From Lasiosphaeris hirsuta (taxonomy: Eukaryota > Ascomycota > Sordariomycetes > Sordariales > Lasiosphaeriaceae): 64,000 nt of DNA. The translations under genes and the position numbers were made by a program. The stretch spans positions 3,162,001-3,226,000 of the forward strand of contig JAUKUA010000004.1 of NCBI GenBank assembly GCA_030549175.1. Direction: 5' to 3'. Below the pieces are notes generated by a model. That model did not search any database. It worked only from the letters and a program-made list of their open reading frames with translations, and was not told the DNA's origin. This document shows positions 9,060-20,334 of this stretch, piece by piece; position 1 is the first letter of the stretch, and every line of letters begins with the position of its first letter.

Positions 9060-11958
9060 CTACCCCCACGGCTCATCGATCGCCTCACTCACTCGGTCCA
9101 AGACCCTGCGGCCTCCCAGCGCTCGCGCGAGCATATTGACTCTCTCTTCAGGGGTCAACATGATGACGGCCGGCAGCCCATACGGCCGCTGGCCCCCAAT
9201 AGCAGGCTCCTCATCAGGAGCCTTAAACTTCGCCAGCGTAACCTGGGCGGCATATGCATTCATGCCCGCGCGCCGCAGGAATAGCTCCCATCCCGTCTCC
9301 GCCGACACGAGAAAATCCTGCACAGGTAACGCCTCGCCCGCATGTCCGCACACCTCTGCGACGATCCACTTGGCCAGCGTCTCGACGCCCCCGCCAACAT
9401 AGAACACCTGGACGTTGGTCTTCAGGCCCGCAGCAAACCCCTGGAACTCGCCAAGCGCCCTCGCCTCGGATGGGGAGAGTGGACTAATGGTCTCGCTGTG
9501 CTTGTTTCCCTCGGAGATAAGGACAATGAGGCGTTCGTACCGCACCGCGACGTTCTCGACGATGTTCCGGAAGATGACCTGGCGGATTGCTCCGGGGAGC
9601 GGTCTCTGCCGGAGCTGAACCATGGTCGTAATGAGGACGCCGGTAGCGGGGGAGAGGATGACGTCGGCATCGTCGGCGTTGGGCGAGGGCTGACCCGGGA
9701 TCCACCCCGCAGGGCAATGCTTGGCGTAATCGCGGGCGATAAACTCAATGCCGGGGATGAGAGTGGACATTTGGTTCGTGATCAGTCGGGAGAGGAGGGC
9801 GGAGACGATTACTCGCGGTGGGGTCTTGGGGGCGGTGATGGTGGGGGCCATGGCTGGGACGGGTCTGGGTGGGGGGGGCATGAGTCTTGTTGCCTCGTCG
9901 ACAAATGGCTTTGGCGGGGCAGCTGTGTTAATGGAAGTTTTGGGTGTGCCGAAGTACGACGAGCTGTGAACGAGTTTGGGCTTTTTGGGTGCGTTCATCT
10001 CGACCCAGTTGTCAACATATGGTCCAAAGTCAGCGTACTCGGTCGCGAAGCCTCTCAAGGCATTCGTTGACTCTATCACGGACGGATTGATAAAATCCGA
10101 GGCACGGAAGTCGGGTAGTTTTACTGGCTCTTCACCCGTGTTCCGAGCTGATAGTTTTTGAAGAAGCATTTCGTCCACCAAACGCTTTCGTCCTTTCACG
10201 AGAGTCGACAAGTCCTCGGAAGGAATTGGCACCCGGGTCGAAGGCAGCTGCCTAGGTTGACACTCCATTGACTCTTTTGCTGGTGGAGGAAGTGGTCGCC
10301 TATCAAGGGTAGAAAGCTGACGAAGCGACGGTGAGGCAATTGTTGACAGCTCCGGAGAGTTGGCATAGCTCGTAGTACCGCCATCAATATCGCTTTCGTC
10401 GTCTGTTGTGCGGAGTATATCCAGCAATTCTAGCCGTTTAAAGATGCAGTCGTCGCTTTTCATCACTTCGACGCTCCGTGGTCTCTTCAGAAATGACTCA
10501 AGAATACCCGGCTGAGCCTCAATCTTCTCGGGCAATAATGTCTTGTAGGCCATGTTTGCAAGCGGTGTCCAAACCATTCTCTTTTCTGCAATCTTGTTGT
10601 TGGGCCATTTGGGCTCTTGCCAGCTGGTGTCCATCCTCTCTCGGGTCCATTTGAACATTGCGCCTGCCTCCCAAGGGTGGGATCCCCATTCCGGGGCAGG
10701 AATGGAGAGGTCCATCAACGGGACTGCAACTCTTGCTGTCGCGTCGAGGGGTTGCAGCTTCCCCTGTGCAGCCTTTCTCATCACACCGTCTGCCTTTGCC
10801 TGGAGGAGGTCTGCGAACTGGCCGTCCGATGCGCCTGCCTCTCCCGACAAGGTATCGCTGCTCGAGATAAGAGCCCGAGCCTGAGCTAGGTCTTCTAGGA
10901 CAAGAACTCTGGTTGCGGTTCCCTGCGCGTTGTCCTGGTTCGGTGGCAATACGGGCACGTCAACCTTAAGGTCGCGGGAAGCTAGTCTTGGTGACGAGGA
11001 AGGACTTCGGGATCTGAGTTGTCCCGCTTTGATCATCCCGGACACGTCGAGATCACCGGACCTCTCGGGGGATGTAAGATTTTGCGCAGCCTTTTCATCC
11101 CAGAACTCGAGGTCCTCCTTGAGAAGCCTGGCTTCGGTAGTCTCCAACTCTGCGCATAACCCGGCACTGGTATTATTAGATGGCTCCGGGAGTTCACACA
11201 GATCTTCATCGGGAACAAAGTAGTCGGGCGGCGGCTGAACGCGTGGGCTGAGGGGTGGAGTTAGACGGTCTCTAGCCCTGAACTAGGCACTCTATCAGCA
11301 CAACCCATGGAGGAGGAGTCAAGATACTTGCCCCCTTATAGGTCGAGATGCTCTCAAGGAAGTCGTTTTGCTCGGTTGCGGTCCAATTCGTCTTGAGTGT
11401 TTGCATAAGGTAGACCAGCGTCTCCTTCTTCATCTCCAAGAGTTCCTTCTCAATACTCTTCATCACCGACCTATCCGAATTCCTTGCGCTATCTGGAAAC
11501 GCAACCCCTTCACCTTCTTCGTCATCAGCAGGATAGAGCGGCAGCCGGTGTTCTGGCAGCTGGGGTTTTCGAAACGCCTCCATATTTCGCCTCAGGCGAC
11601 GGCAGTCCATGTCGTGGTCACTTCGAAGCATGGGCACTTCGACCTTAAGTTTCTTTCTCTCGATAGTATCAGCAAAGCACAAATCCTCCATGAGGCCGAC
11701 CAGCTCCTGGCCGCTGGATTGCTTGCAGACTTGGTGCAGCAGGGTTAGCGACGCTCTAGACACCTCGCACTGCTCCGGAGTAGGAATAATAGTGCGGAAG
11801 AGACATTCTTCGAGCTGGTCGAGTTCAAAAAGCTGGCCAGGTTCTATCGGAGTGGTGGTCGCGGCAATGGAATCGTCTTTGACCAGCAACCCCAGCAAAG
11901 GGTCGGTAAAGCTGTCGATGGTCAAGCCATTGCGTCTGGCATACTTGGCAGCATCCAT
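9060..11958 (-). CDS. XPF-like nuclease-dead domain protein, candidate Zip2/SHOC1 homologue
   Basis: Two exons, 11958..11332 and 11282..9060, 949 aa, joined by a 49-nt GC-AG intron (donor GCAAGT, branch region GTGCTGAT). The N-terminal 650 residues are mostly helical and acidic with disordered linkers; they include a conserved-looking LTPPLSP segment and EFWDEKA. The C-terminal 250 residues resemble the XPF/ERCC4 fold. DADVILSPATGVLITT can be laid over the XPF block whose catalytic core is ERK, but the ERK residues are replaced. RYERLIVLIS fits the following strand, and the last 40 residues look like a helix-hairpin-helix tail. This layout is typical of meiotic Zip2/SHOC1, which binds branched DNA with Spo16 and Zip4. 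I cannot exclude an uncharacterised DUF family. No nuclease activity is expected. Confidence 0.7.
11283..11331 (-). other. GC-AG intron in the XPF-like gene
   Basis: The donor is GCAAGT rather than GT. The acceptor is CCTAG. With this 49-nt intron removed, both long frames join in phase 0 without a stop. The nearby GT at 11327 or the CAG acceptor 5 nt downstream would both break the frame. Confidence 0.65.
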
Positions 11959-13806
11959 TCTGGAGGTACTTGAGCGAACCTTTCATGCAGCCAAACCACT
12001 GTGGTTTATCTGCATTTGCAAAATCTTTGACAACACTTCCCGACTCCGAGGAAGACGGGGCACGCAAATCACCTGGGAGACCGGGGTCTTGCAGTCTACC
12101 CCCTAAATCTCTCCTGATGGGTCATGCTTGATGGGTCCCGTCATGCAGGAACCTGGAAATTCTGTCTGTAGAGTGGTCGACGACATGGTCTCAAAGCCAA
12201 GATGGGAAGCCACGACCTGCCTTCGCTCGCTTTGGTCTCCACAACCCTCGAAGTGCTGCCGTCTGGTTGGGTAAATGGTCAAAACTAGCTAAACCACGGA
12301 GACAGTTTGAGCTTTGACCTCAAACACAGTAGGACACGCCAGTTGAAATACATGACCGAGACTCGGAGTGTTCATCTTGAAAGCTTTGCTCTGAGTAATC
12401 ACATTGACGGATCGGGTCCAGCCAGGTACCTCTTTGCTCCGCAAGCGCTAGTAATAAAGTTACGTTAAATTCATGTCGAGGCTATGATAGTTCTGCGATG
12501 CTTCGACCGCAGTCTAAATAAAGATCCCATTCTAGTATGACGCCAGACTCCTCGCTCAAAAATGGTACCTGGATCCCAACCAACCCAAGAAGACACACCA
12601 CAAAGCCGAGCATCAGCCACGATTCCCTACGTTCTCTTGTCTAGACATATTCTGAAGCCACAGCACGAGATGCAAATCCGGCTTGGTCTTCTCTTAACTT
12701 CTTTATGTAGAATTGACACCTACTCGGTATTTCTAGAACGGCCTGCGGCCAGCCTCAGCACTAAACGATTATGCATAAATATCCTCATTTTCCTCATCGT
12801 TTTCTAAGCATCTATTAAGAGACGCATTGTTCACCAACCGCAAGAAACCGCGGAGAGACCTGACCACCAAACACAAAACACCATCACGGAATCATACATT
12901 TTGGAACGATGCCGGCTCATCCCGAGAACATAGAGCGCACGACTCACTGCAATTTCAGAATGATACGCCGCTGGCAGAATGAATCGTTCAAGTTCTGCCG
13001 GGTCAAAATTTGGGACTGCGGTAACTGGAATTGCAGATACTCCATGTTTTATGACCCATCTCGGGTTCAGAACAGTAATCAGAATAGTCGTCAGAACAAT
13101 GGTCAGAACAATGGTCAGAGCAGTGGCCAGAACAGTGCTCACAACACTTGGTCAGAACACTGGCCAGAAGAGTGGTTAAAATTGTGGTCAGAACGGTGAT
13201 CAGTACCAACTGGCCGCCGTTATGCGGTAAGCGCCACCATCATCCACTGCTGAGATGCCATGACGTCGACACTTTGAGAAATGGCGAGGGAAAGGGGGAG
13301 GAGGACTTGACGATGAAGGGATGCGCTGCCTTGGGTATCATTGGGGCTTGGAGTAGTTAGACCTAGTAACTAGGTAATCCATCGTCGTCTCATTGTCTTT
13401 GAGAGGTTGTCAAAATCGATATCTGGTAAAGTCCACTGATCATCCCTTCCTTACCTTGACTCTAAATCCTCCGAGTCTCATCCTGGCAAATTTGAGTCAA
13501 TGTGTGCATCATGATGGAAGTTTCTCCGTCCGTCTTGAGGTTTAAAGGACTGAGAGAATTGTACATGTCTCAATGTGTCTTAGTTTATACATGCGCCTAA
13601 TGTCTGTTGGAGTTACTCGTAGTTGACTTAAACCCGTGTTTCGAAGCATGTTCTACCTTCCGACATCTTCAAAGCGCCATTTCCGTGACTCTGCAGATCC
13701 GCGGCTCGCAGCCTTAGTAATTATACAAGTGGTAGCCGTTTAGTTTTTGAGCCATTTTTTTTTTTCGGGCTACCTAAGATAGGCGGTATTCTGGCAAAGG
13801 AGAGTC
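11959..13806. other. Intergenic, AT-richer, carries a 12-nt minisatellite
   Basis: About 1.85 kb without a recognisable gene. The composition is visibly richer in A/T than the flanking coding regions, especially after 12,400. It holds the 12-mer repeat at 13068 and a short T run near 13757. Confidence 0.6.
13068..13203 (+). repeat. Degenerate 12-nt tandem repeat, about 11 units
   Basis: Units are variants of CAGAACAATGGT. Two adjacent copies are identical; the others differ by transitions or by 1-nt length changes. Read on the plus strand the better copies encode a QNNG/QSSG run; on the minus strand they give Thr/Leu-rich runs. Neither frame belongs to a convincing gene, so I treat it as a minisatellite. 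Confidence 0.8.
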
Positions 13807-14793
13807 CTAGAACCCCCTTCTGGTAGGTATGTAGTTCTCTGCCCCATCGCCGAACGTGATCACGACCTTTCCCCCGCGACTCCTTGTGGCAGCAAACTCC
13901 CAGGCCTCCACAGCACTATCGACAGGAAACTCAACCACCGGCAAAGCCTGCACCTTCCCCTCATCAATCAAACCCGCCACCTTTCTCAGCGCCTCAGCAT
14001 CAGGCGACAGCACAAAATAAACATACCGCACGCCCGGATGGTCCTTGAGTTCCTCAGGGACCTGCCCCCCGAAGGCCCAGGGCGGCGGCGGGTCAGCCAC
14101 GGTGACGATGACAGCATCGCCCTTCACCGTCTGCCAGCTCTTGGTCAGCACCTCCCCGCCGGCCGTGTCGAACACGGCATCCACGTCCTTGACAAGCCCC
14201 TCCCAGCCGGGGGTATTATAATCCACCACCTCCGCAGCGCCCAAGTCCCGCAGCAGCGCGTGGTTCCTTACCGACGCCAAGGCGACCACCTCAGCATCAA
14301 ACAACACCCTCGCCAACTGAACAATCATCCTCCCCACCGCGCCGGACGCGCCAGTCACGAGCACCCTCCTCCCCCTCCCTAGCCGCGCATGCTGATGCAG
14401 CGCCTCCCAAGCCGTGACAGCCGGGATCGGCATCGCCGCAGCCTGCGCGTGGGTAAGCGACCTCGGTTTGGGGGTCATCTCCTCGAACCGGACGGTGGCG
14501 TAGTCGGCCATGCCCTGGCCGCGGTCGGCGTGCAGCATGGCGAAGACGGGGGTGCCGACGGCGATCGGACCGGCGTAGTGCATGGGGAGCTGGACGATGA
14601 AGCCCGAGATGTCGTGGCCGGGGATGCGGGAGGGGGTCTTGTAGACCTCGACCCAGCTGGTTTCGTCGGCTGTGACGCCAGCGGCCTCGATGCGTACCAG
14701 GACCTCGTGGTCGCTGGGTTTGGGGCGGGGGAGGTGCTCGCTAAGGGCGATTCTGTGGTCGCCTCGGTCGCCGAGGATCTGGACTGCTTTCAT
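13807..14793 (-). CDS. Zn-independent MDR oxidoreductase (quinone reductase-like)
   Basis: Single exon, 328 aa, close to the usual length of the quinone-oxidoreductase branch of the medium-chain dehydrogenase/reductase superfamily. The N-terminal GroES-like domain (about 1-120) includes GHDISGFI. It lacks the Cys/His set of Zn-dependent alcohol dehydrogenases. The nucleotide-binding Rossmann motif VTGASGAVG lies at about residue 145, and a later FDTAGGEVL segment fits the NADPH pocket of the family. The reaction is probably NADPH-dependent reduction of a quinone or activated alkene; the substrate is unknown. The start is the first ATG, followed directly by the typical MKAVQI opening. No cluster partners are nearby. 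Confidence 0.85.
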   Translation of the reverse strand: MKAVQILGDRGDHRIALSEHLPRPKPSDHEVLVRIEAAGVTADETSWVEVYKTPSRIPGHDISGFIVQLPMHYAGPIAVGTPVFAMLHADRGQGMADYATVRFEEMTPKPRSLTHAQAAAMPIPAVTAWEALHQHARLGRGRRVLVTGASGAVGRMIVQLARVLFDAEVVALASVRNHALLRDLGAAEVVDYNTPGWEGLVKDVDAVFDTAGGEVLTKSWQTVKGDAVIVTVADPPPPWAFGGQVPEELKDHPGVRYVYFVLSPDAEALRKVAGLIDEGKVQALPVVEFPVDSAVEAWEFAATRSRGGKVVITFGDGAENYIPTRRGF

Positions 14794-15471
14794 GTTTGCG
14801 ATGATGGAAGGGTGGTGGAGTGGGGTTGTCCGGGCGAGGTTATTATTAATGGAGGCGGGGAGAACTGATCATTTATAGCACAGAGATTGATAACCAAGGT
14901 CGTAATGAAAGAGTGCATCCACTATGAAGAATGATAAACTCTTTATAGGGAGTTTGGTAGCCCGTTTGATAATTCGCGAGTCGCGAGTCGCGACTTCACC
15001 CGCGCTTTTACTCAGCACCACACCACGTCTTTGCCTCCAGTGTCTGCATGTCCGCGGAGAACGTGCTACGTAACAGGAGAAGCGCTCTACACACTTGCCG
15101 AACTCCTAAAATGTCTTTGATCTTCCAACATTTCCAAAGAGCTCCGAGTTTCATTGTTGGCAAATCGTATCAAAGATTTCAAGTCCCATATTAGACCAAC
15201 AAAACTCCTCGAGTGAAAACTACAACTCCCCATCGTCGTGCCAGCGATGACCGTGTAATAGTACTAGCATATGCGTAAAAATAATGATACCTCCCCCACC
15301 CCTCATGGGTTATCAAACAGAAACCTTAACATAGCGGCAATGTAATAGTTGCTCAAAGAAATGCAGGCAAGACAAATGCTAAACGTATCAAACCCAATCT
15401 GGAAGCCTACCCATCCACTGCCCATTCCTCTCTTCACATCAACCCCTGTACTCCCTTTCGCTGCCAGCAAC
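14794..15471. other. Intergenic, no gene seen
   Basis: Contains the promoter of the MDR gene and the 3' end of the channel gene. A palindromic-looking GCGAGTCGCGAGTCGCGA run occurs near 14976-14993. No coding signal was recognised. Confidence 0.6.
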
Positions 15472-17840
15472 TCACAGGGCAATATCCGCCAGCGGCCTTG
15501 ACTGCTGGGACTGCATGGCAATAACAACTTCAGTCAACCGGTCAATCTTGGCCGCTAGCTCGGAAATCTGCACTTCGATATCCGTGGCTGGCTCGCCAAA
15601 GGTCCGCTCCTCGGCCGCCTCCTCGGCCATGGCCATTTGGCGCTCTGACAGACGTGGCAATACTTCAGCCGAGGCGGGGCGAAGTGACGAAGACGAAGCA
15701 AGCGACCGCACATGGGGAGGTCGTCCCGGGCCCCACTTCTTCTGGACGGGCGCAGGGCTGGCCTGAACGGCGTGGCGTGGCCCTCGGAAGCCCGTGTACT
15801 GGGCGCCCTTTTGCGATGTTCCGACGAACCACTCGTAGAGTTCGATAACGGCGACAATGGGCAGGTGCGTCGCCTTTAGAAGCATGATGCGGGCGCTTCG
15901 GAACTTATTGTCCGAGGGTAGGAAGAGCCGTAGAGGCCGGAATATAACCAGGGCCAAGAGATTGAAGGGCGGGTAGAAGTGGGTGAGCCGATTACTAGTC
16001 GATGCCTCCAGGACGTAAACACTGTATACGTAGAGATACTCCTCGCGCGCATGCGTGATGACGCGGGAAAAGCTATTCGACAGCATACCGGTGAGGGAGC
16101 CCATCAGGAGAATGGAGCTCAGCATGACGAAGAGGATCATTAGAGGCGGTCCAAAAACGGGATCAATGTGACCCATAATTTCGAAGCCAACGAAACTGGA
16201 GCCGAAAAAGATCTTGGTCAGGAACATGGTCATCTCACCAAGCCCGTACGCGTCCCTGCCGATGAGAGAGAAGGTCGTCAGGAAGCCGAGATAGATGATG
16301 ACGACAAGGACCATAAACTTGACGAAGTCCTTTCCCATCTCTTTCAAGCATGGAATTAGAGTCTGGTCATTCAGTTAGCTGTGACCCAAAACCCGGGATT
16401 GAATTTGAAGGTTTGCTTACACCCCAATATGGGCTCAGACTTAGAATGGAGCAAACACGGGGAACCATGAAAAGCGCCTCGAGGGCAAGCACATCGAATG
16501 CAAGGTCGACGAGTCGGTTATCACCCGTTGACAACCCAACGACACCTAATAGGGAATATTAGCATCTGCAATCAACTAGGGGTTGTAGAGTTTGCAATAC
16601 GCAAGACAAAGAACACAAGACCAATTGCCATCATGACCATGTCAAAAATGTTCTGGGGGTCACGGGTCAGCGAGTATTACAAGGCGGAAGGAGATATGGC
16701 CGGGTAGTACTGACCCACACATCGGCAGCATAAAAAATGGAGCCAGCATCAATCCATTCGCTCAGCTCGTCGTAGGTAAAGGCAGCAAACCAAAGATACA
16801 GGAAGACCTCGAGCGTTGAAACTTGGTACGGATTCCTTTCAACCAGGACGGCGTAATACAAGGCCAAGAAGGTAGCAAAGAAGACAACCTCAAAGGACTT
16901 GAGGTATTTGGGCACCCTGAGGCGAGAGAACGGGTCGGCTGTGTGAGGGTTGTAAAAGCGCGGCTTTTTGACAGAGCTGGCTGATAGGTTGTCCCAGAAG
17001 ATGATGTCGCCGTTCCATATCCCCGTGATGATCTTTTGAACCACATTTTGACTCAGGAAGCGCTTGGCATCGGCAATGGCAGCAATTTCCAGGGCATTGA
17101 GGTTGGTGAAAGGGGCGGTTGGGTCGTCCTCGTCGTCTTCCTCATCATCGGTGTCTGCGGCCATGCTCATGGTCAAGCGTGAGATGGATTGGAGGAGGAG
17201 ATTCCTCTTGCTGCTCCCTGTCTGGCTGAGGGCTTTTCGGGCTGACTCGGTCGTACCGGACCATGCTTGTGCAAGAAGAGAACTACTCTCGTCAACTTCT
17301 CCCCCTTCTTCATCCCCGGAGCGGGGAGTCGCAGTTGGACTGGGCTCTGGGATCTCGTAGAGACAAAAGTCTACAGCTTCCCGCTCAGAAAGGTGGGCGA
17401 GGAAACGCCAAGCGACAATCTCACACGCATTGGCTCTGGCGTCGCTCAGACCCTTGTCCTCGCTGCTAGCACCGTAATGCCACTTAAGCGCGCTGCGGAG
17501 GCGGGTCAGCATTGTGTACTCTCCCATAGTGGGACATATGAGTGAGTACTCACAGGAGTGCGTTCACGATGGCCGGGTGGGTGCACGTGCGGTTGAGATG
17601 CTCGACCAGGGTGCGCAGCCCGTCTCCAGCCGTCGTGGTCCTGAGCTGCTCGAAGGTGCTAGGCAGCTGGACAGTCTCGGCGATGTAGATTGAGAGCTTC
17701 TTGACGACCTCGCGGAAGGCGTCGTCAGTTTCGATATCGGGCAGCTCCGGCCCAAAGCGGACCTGGCGGCCAAAGGGCGAGGGTGTCCGCCATCCGCCAT
17801 CTGCGCCAGACAACGGACGCGACTTGACGCGCAGCGGCAT
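15472..17840 (-). CDS. TRP-type nonselective cation channel (Yvc1-related)
   Basis: Five exons: 17840..17554, 17492..16715, 16652..16601, 16545..16457 and 16362..15472; 698 aa, with all phases consistent. The N-terminal cytosolic helical region (about 1-230) contains the conserved stretch CTHPAIVNALLALKWHY across the first splice and an acidic DDEEDDEDD loop. Membrane segments include FEVVFFATFLALYYAVLV, NIFDMVMMAIGLVFFVL, FVKFMVLVVIIYLGFLTTF and PPLMILFVMLSSILLMGSL. The C-terminus has a coiled-coil-like EVQISELAAKIDRLTEVVIAM. Fungal relatives are annotated as nonselective cation or calcium-release channels of the vacuole. Ion selectivity cannot be read from the sequence. The donor of exon 4 (GTTTGC) is weak and was fixed by phase. 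Confidence 0.85.
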
Positions 17841-18972
17841 CGCGGCTCAATTGCAAGATTCTAGAGGCTATGCGATACTGCTATGTCGATTGGTAAGCCG
17901 ATTGATAAGTAATTCTAAAAATCACCAGCAGAAGAGGCAGGCGCCAGTCAAGGAGGGGGCGGCCGACGAGCTCCAAATATTGCTCCAAAAAGCTGGAGTT
18001 TGGGAATGGAATCCAGGATTCGAGCCGAGCTGAGGTGCTGTCTGCTGCTTGGGCCTTGGCTGCTTGGGCCTTGGCTGCCTGCAGCCGCGGGCCGCTAACA
18101 CGGGCCATGTGATGGAGGGGTCGAATGGCAATCGAGCACTGAAATTGACCACCACCAGCAGCTGTCTCAGTGACCTCATCGCACCCCGCCAATCGTGTGC
18201 TGTTTCATCGCTTTCTCGACTAAGGTCTGCACCTGTCTCTTGCCTCGGCCGATATGAGCCGTAACTTTCCATTCCTGATTTTCCCACTCTCGCAAAGGCC
18301 TAGCTCAGCTCGCCAAACCAACCACTCCCGCAACAAAGGCCAGACAGAGGAAAGACATTTTTGCACGGCAACGGCGGTGTTTCCCAAGGCGGCCGTTTCC
18401 ACCTGCAGCTCGCGCATACGTACGTGTTCTCGTGGTTCGGTGGCGACGCGTTGCCTCGGGACTAGGCACCCCTTTTTCTAGCCTACGACTGGTCGGCGGC
18501 TATTGCAGAAGGGAGGCAGCGTGCGATCTCACTCCTCAGGTGTCGATCTGCAAAATAGCATCGTTGTCGTGACTCGTGAGAAAGGTACAGTACCAGTACC
18601 AGATGCCTAGTATTCCGCGGGGTAGGTGTAGGCAAAACCCTGACTTCGAGATTGATGGAGGACGCCGAGTCCTTTTGAGCTCCTCCGTCCCATCATATAT
18701 CATTTGTTGACTTATTCCCGGTCTTGGAGACGGACACCCCGCTTCCGCCCTCGAGGGTGCGGCTAATCTGGTATATATCGGAGCCCGCCTGGAACGCAAC
18801 CACTCGCCTCACGGCAGCTCTTCCACCGCACTCCTCGGGCTTGGAATGCATTCCGACAAGACAATTTCTCAATGGGGCCTGAGTACTTATTGCGTCGAGC
18901 CAGTGCTCGACGGGCCAGGAAAGATGGTCCTACACGCCCCTTCTTAATCAGCAAATCCTGGGACCCAAGACC
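17841..18972. other. Intergenic, mannanase promoter side
   Basis: No gene recognised. It includes a TTGGGCCTTGGCTGC direct repeat near 18038-18077 and the TATA element at 18772. The long distance to the mannanase ATG leaves space for an inducible promoter. I did not identify specific regulator sites. Confidence 0.55.
18772..18777 (+). promoter_or_regulatory. Probable TATA box of the mannanase gene
   Basis: TATATA about 195 nt upstream of the start codon, in an otherwise GC-balanced stretch. Confidence 0.4.
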
Positions 18973-20164
18973 ATGAAGTTCTCTCTCACTTTCGGCTTCG
19001 GCCTTCTCTCCGTCGCAGCAGCCAAGTCGACGGTAAATGGCACGCGGTTCTCTATCGACGGCGTGACCAAATACTTTGCAGGCACCAACTCGTACTGGAT
19101 CAGCTTCCTCACCAACAACAAGGATGTCGACACGGTAATGGACAACATCGCCGCCTCGGGACTCAAGATCCTGCGTGTGTGGGGGTTCAACGACGTGAAC
19201 CGCAAACCGAGCTCCGGCACCGTCTGGTACCAGCTTGTCTCGTCCTCAGGAAGCCAGATCAACACTGGTGCAGATGGCCTGCAGAGGCTCGATGCTGTGG
19301 TGAATTCGGCTGACAAGCGCGGCGTCAAGCTGATCATCCCACTCGTCAACAGCTGGGATGACTACGGCGGCTTCAAGGCCTACACGACCGCCTTTGGTGG
19401 CAGCAAGGAAGGTTGGTTCACCAATGCGAAGGCCCAAACCCAGTACAAGGCCTACATTGCTGCCGTCGTTGGCAGGTACATAAACTCGAATGCCATCTTC
19501 GCCTGGGAACTGGCGAATGAGCCCCGTTGCAAGGGGTGCAACACGGACGTTATCTTCAAGTGGGCCACTGAGACTTCGGCTTACATCCGCAGCCTGGATC
19601 CTAGCCACATGATTACGCTTGGTGACGAGGGATTCGGTGTCCCGGGAGCATCGTCCTATCCTTACGGCACCAGCGAGGGGACCGATTTCGTCAAGAACTT
19701 GGGTATCAAAGACCTAGACTTCGGTACATTCCACATGTATCCCAGCTCCTGTACGCTGGCACCTCCTTCCCCCGGGACGTACATCGCTGACTCGTATCCA
19801 GGGGGCGTTCCCAACAGCTTCGGCCCCGGCTGGATCAAGGACCACGCCGCCGCCTGCAAGAAGGCTGGCAAGCCTTGCCTCTTGGAAGAGTGTAAGTCCG
19901 GACCCTGCATCACGTTCGGTTGTGCAAGTATCGCTGATGTGACACCCAGATGGTACCCAGTCTAACCACTGCACAGAGGAGAAGCCCTGGCAGCAGGCTT
20001 CTCGAGCTCTCGTCGCCGATGGCATGGGCGGAGATGCATTCTGGCAATGGGGTGACAAGCTGAGCACTGGACAGACACACAACGATGGGCATACCATCTA
20101 CTATGGCTCTGCCGATGCCACTTGTCTGATTTCAGACCACGTAAAGGCTATCAACGCGCTGTAA
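18973..20164 (+). CDS. Secreted endo-beta-1,4-mannanase, GH5 (subfamily 7-like)
   Basis: Two exons, 18973..19891 and 19950..20164, 377 aa. A signal peptide ([18 protein letters not shown]) precedes a complete GH5 barrel. The general acid/base is Glu183 in WELANEPRC. The nucleophile lies in LLEEYG, a motif completed exactly across the intron. [12 protein letters not shown] near the N-terminus and FWQWGDKL near the C-terminus are typical of fungal mannanases. The enzyme hydrolyses internal beta-1,4-mannosidic bonds in mannans and galactoglucomannans outside the cell. There is no CBM1, so it is a catalytic-domain-only form. A CE3 esterase gene lies 1.8 kb downstream on the same strand, which fits joint attack on hemicellulose, but co-regulation is only inferred. 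Confidence 0.93.
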
Positions 20165-20334
20165 AAGCCGTGATGGAATTTGACCTCGGGTGGACTTTGA
20201 ATGAGTAAGTCCGGGAGGAAGGACGCGCTTAGATACAGTGTGCAAAGTACATGAAACCGTATACTATCTAAGTAGGTACCTTGTTGACCCTGTGCTCATA
20301 CCTGTCCTCCTCCTTCTTTGGATAAATTTGAACG

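Noticed and set aside
9342..10070. 242-codon plus-strand frame, Gly/Asp-rich
   Set aside because: Shadow of the XPF-like gene; no domain, no splice structure, composition explained by antisense of Pro/Val-rich coding sequence.
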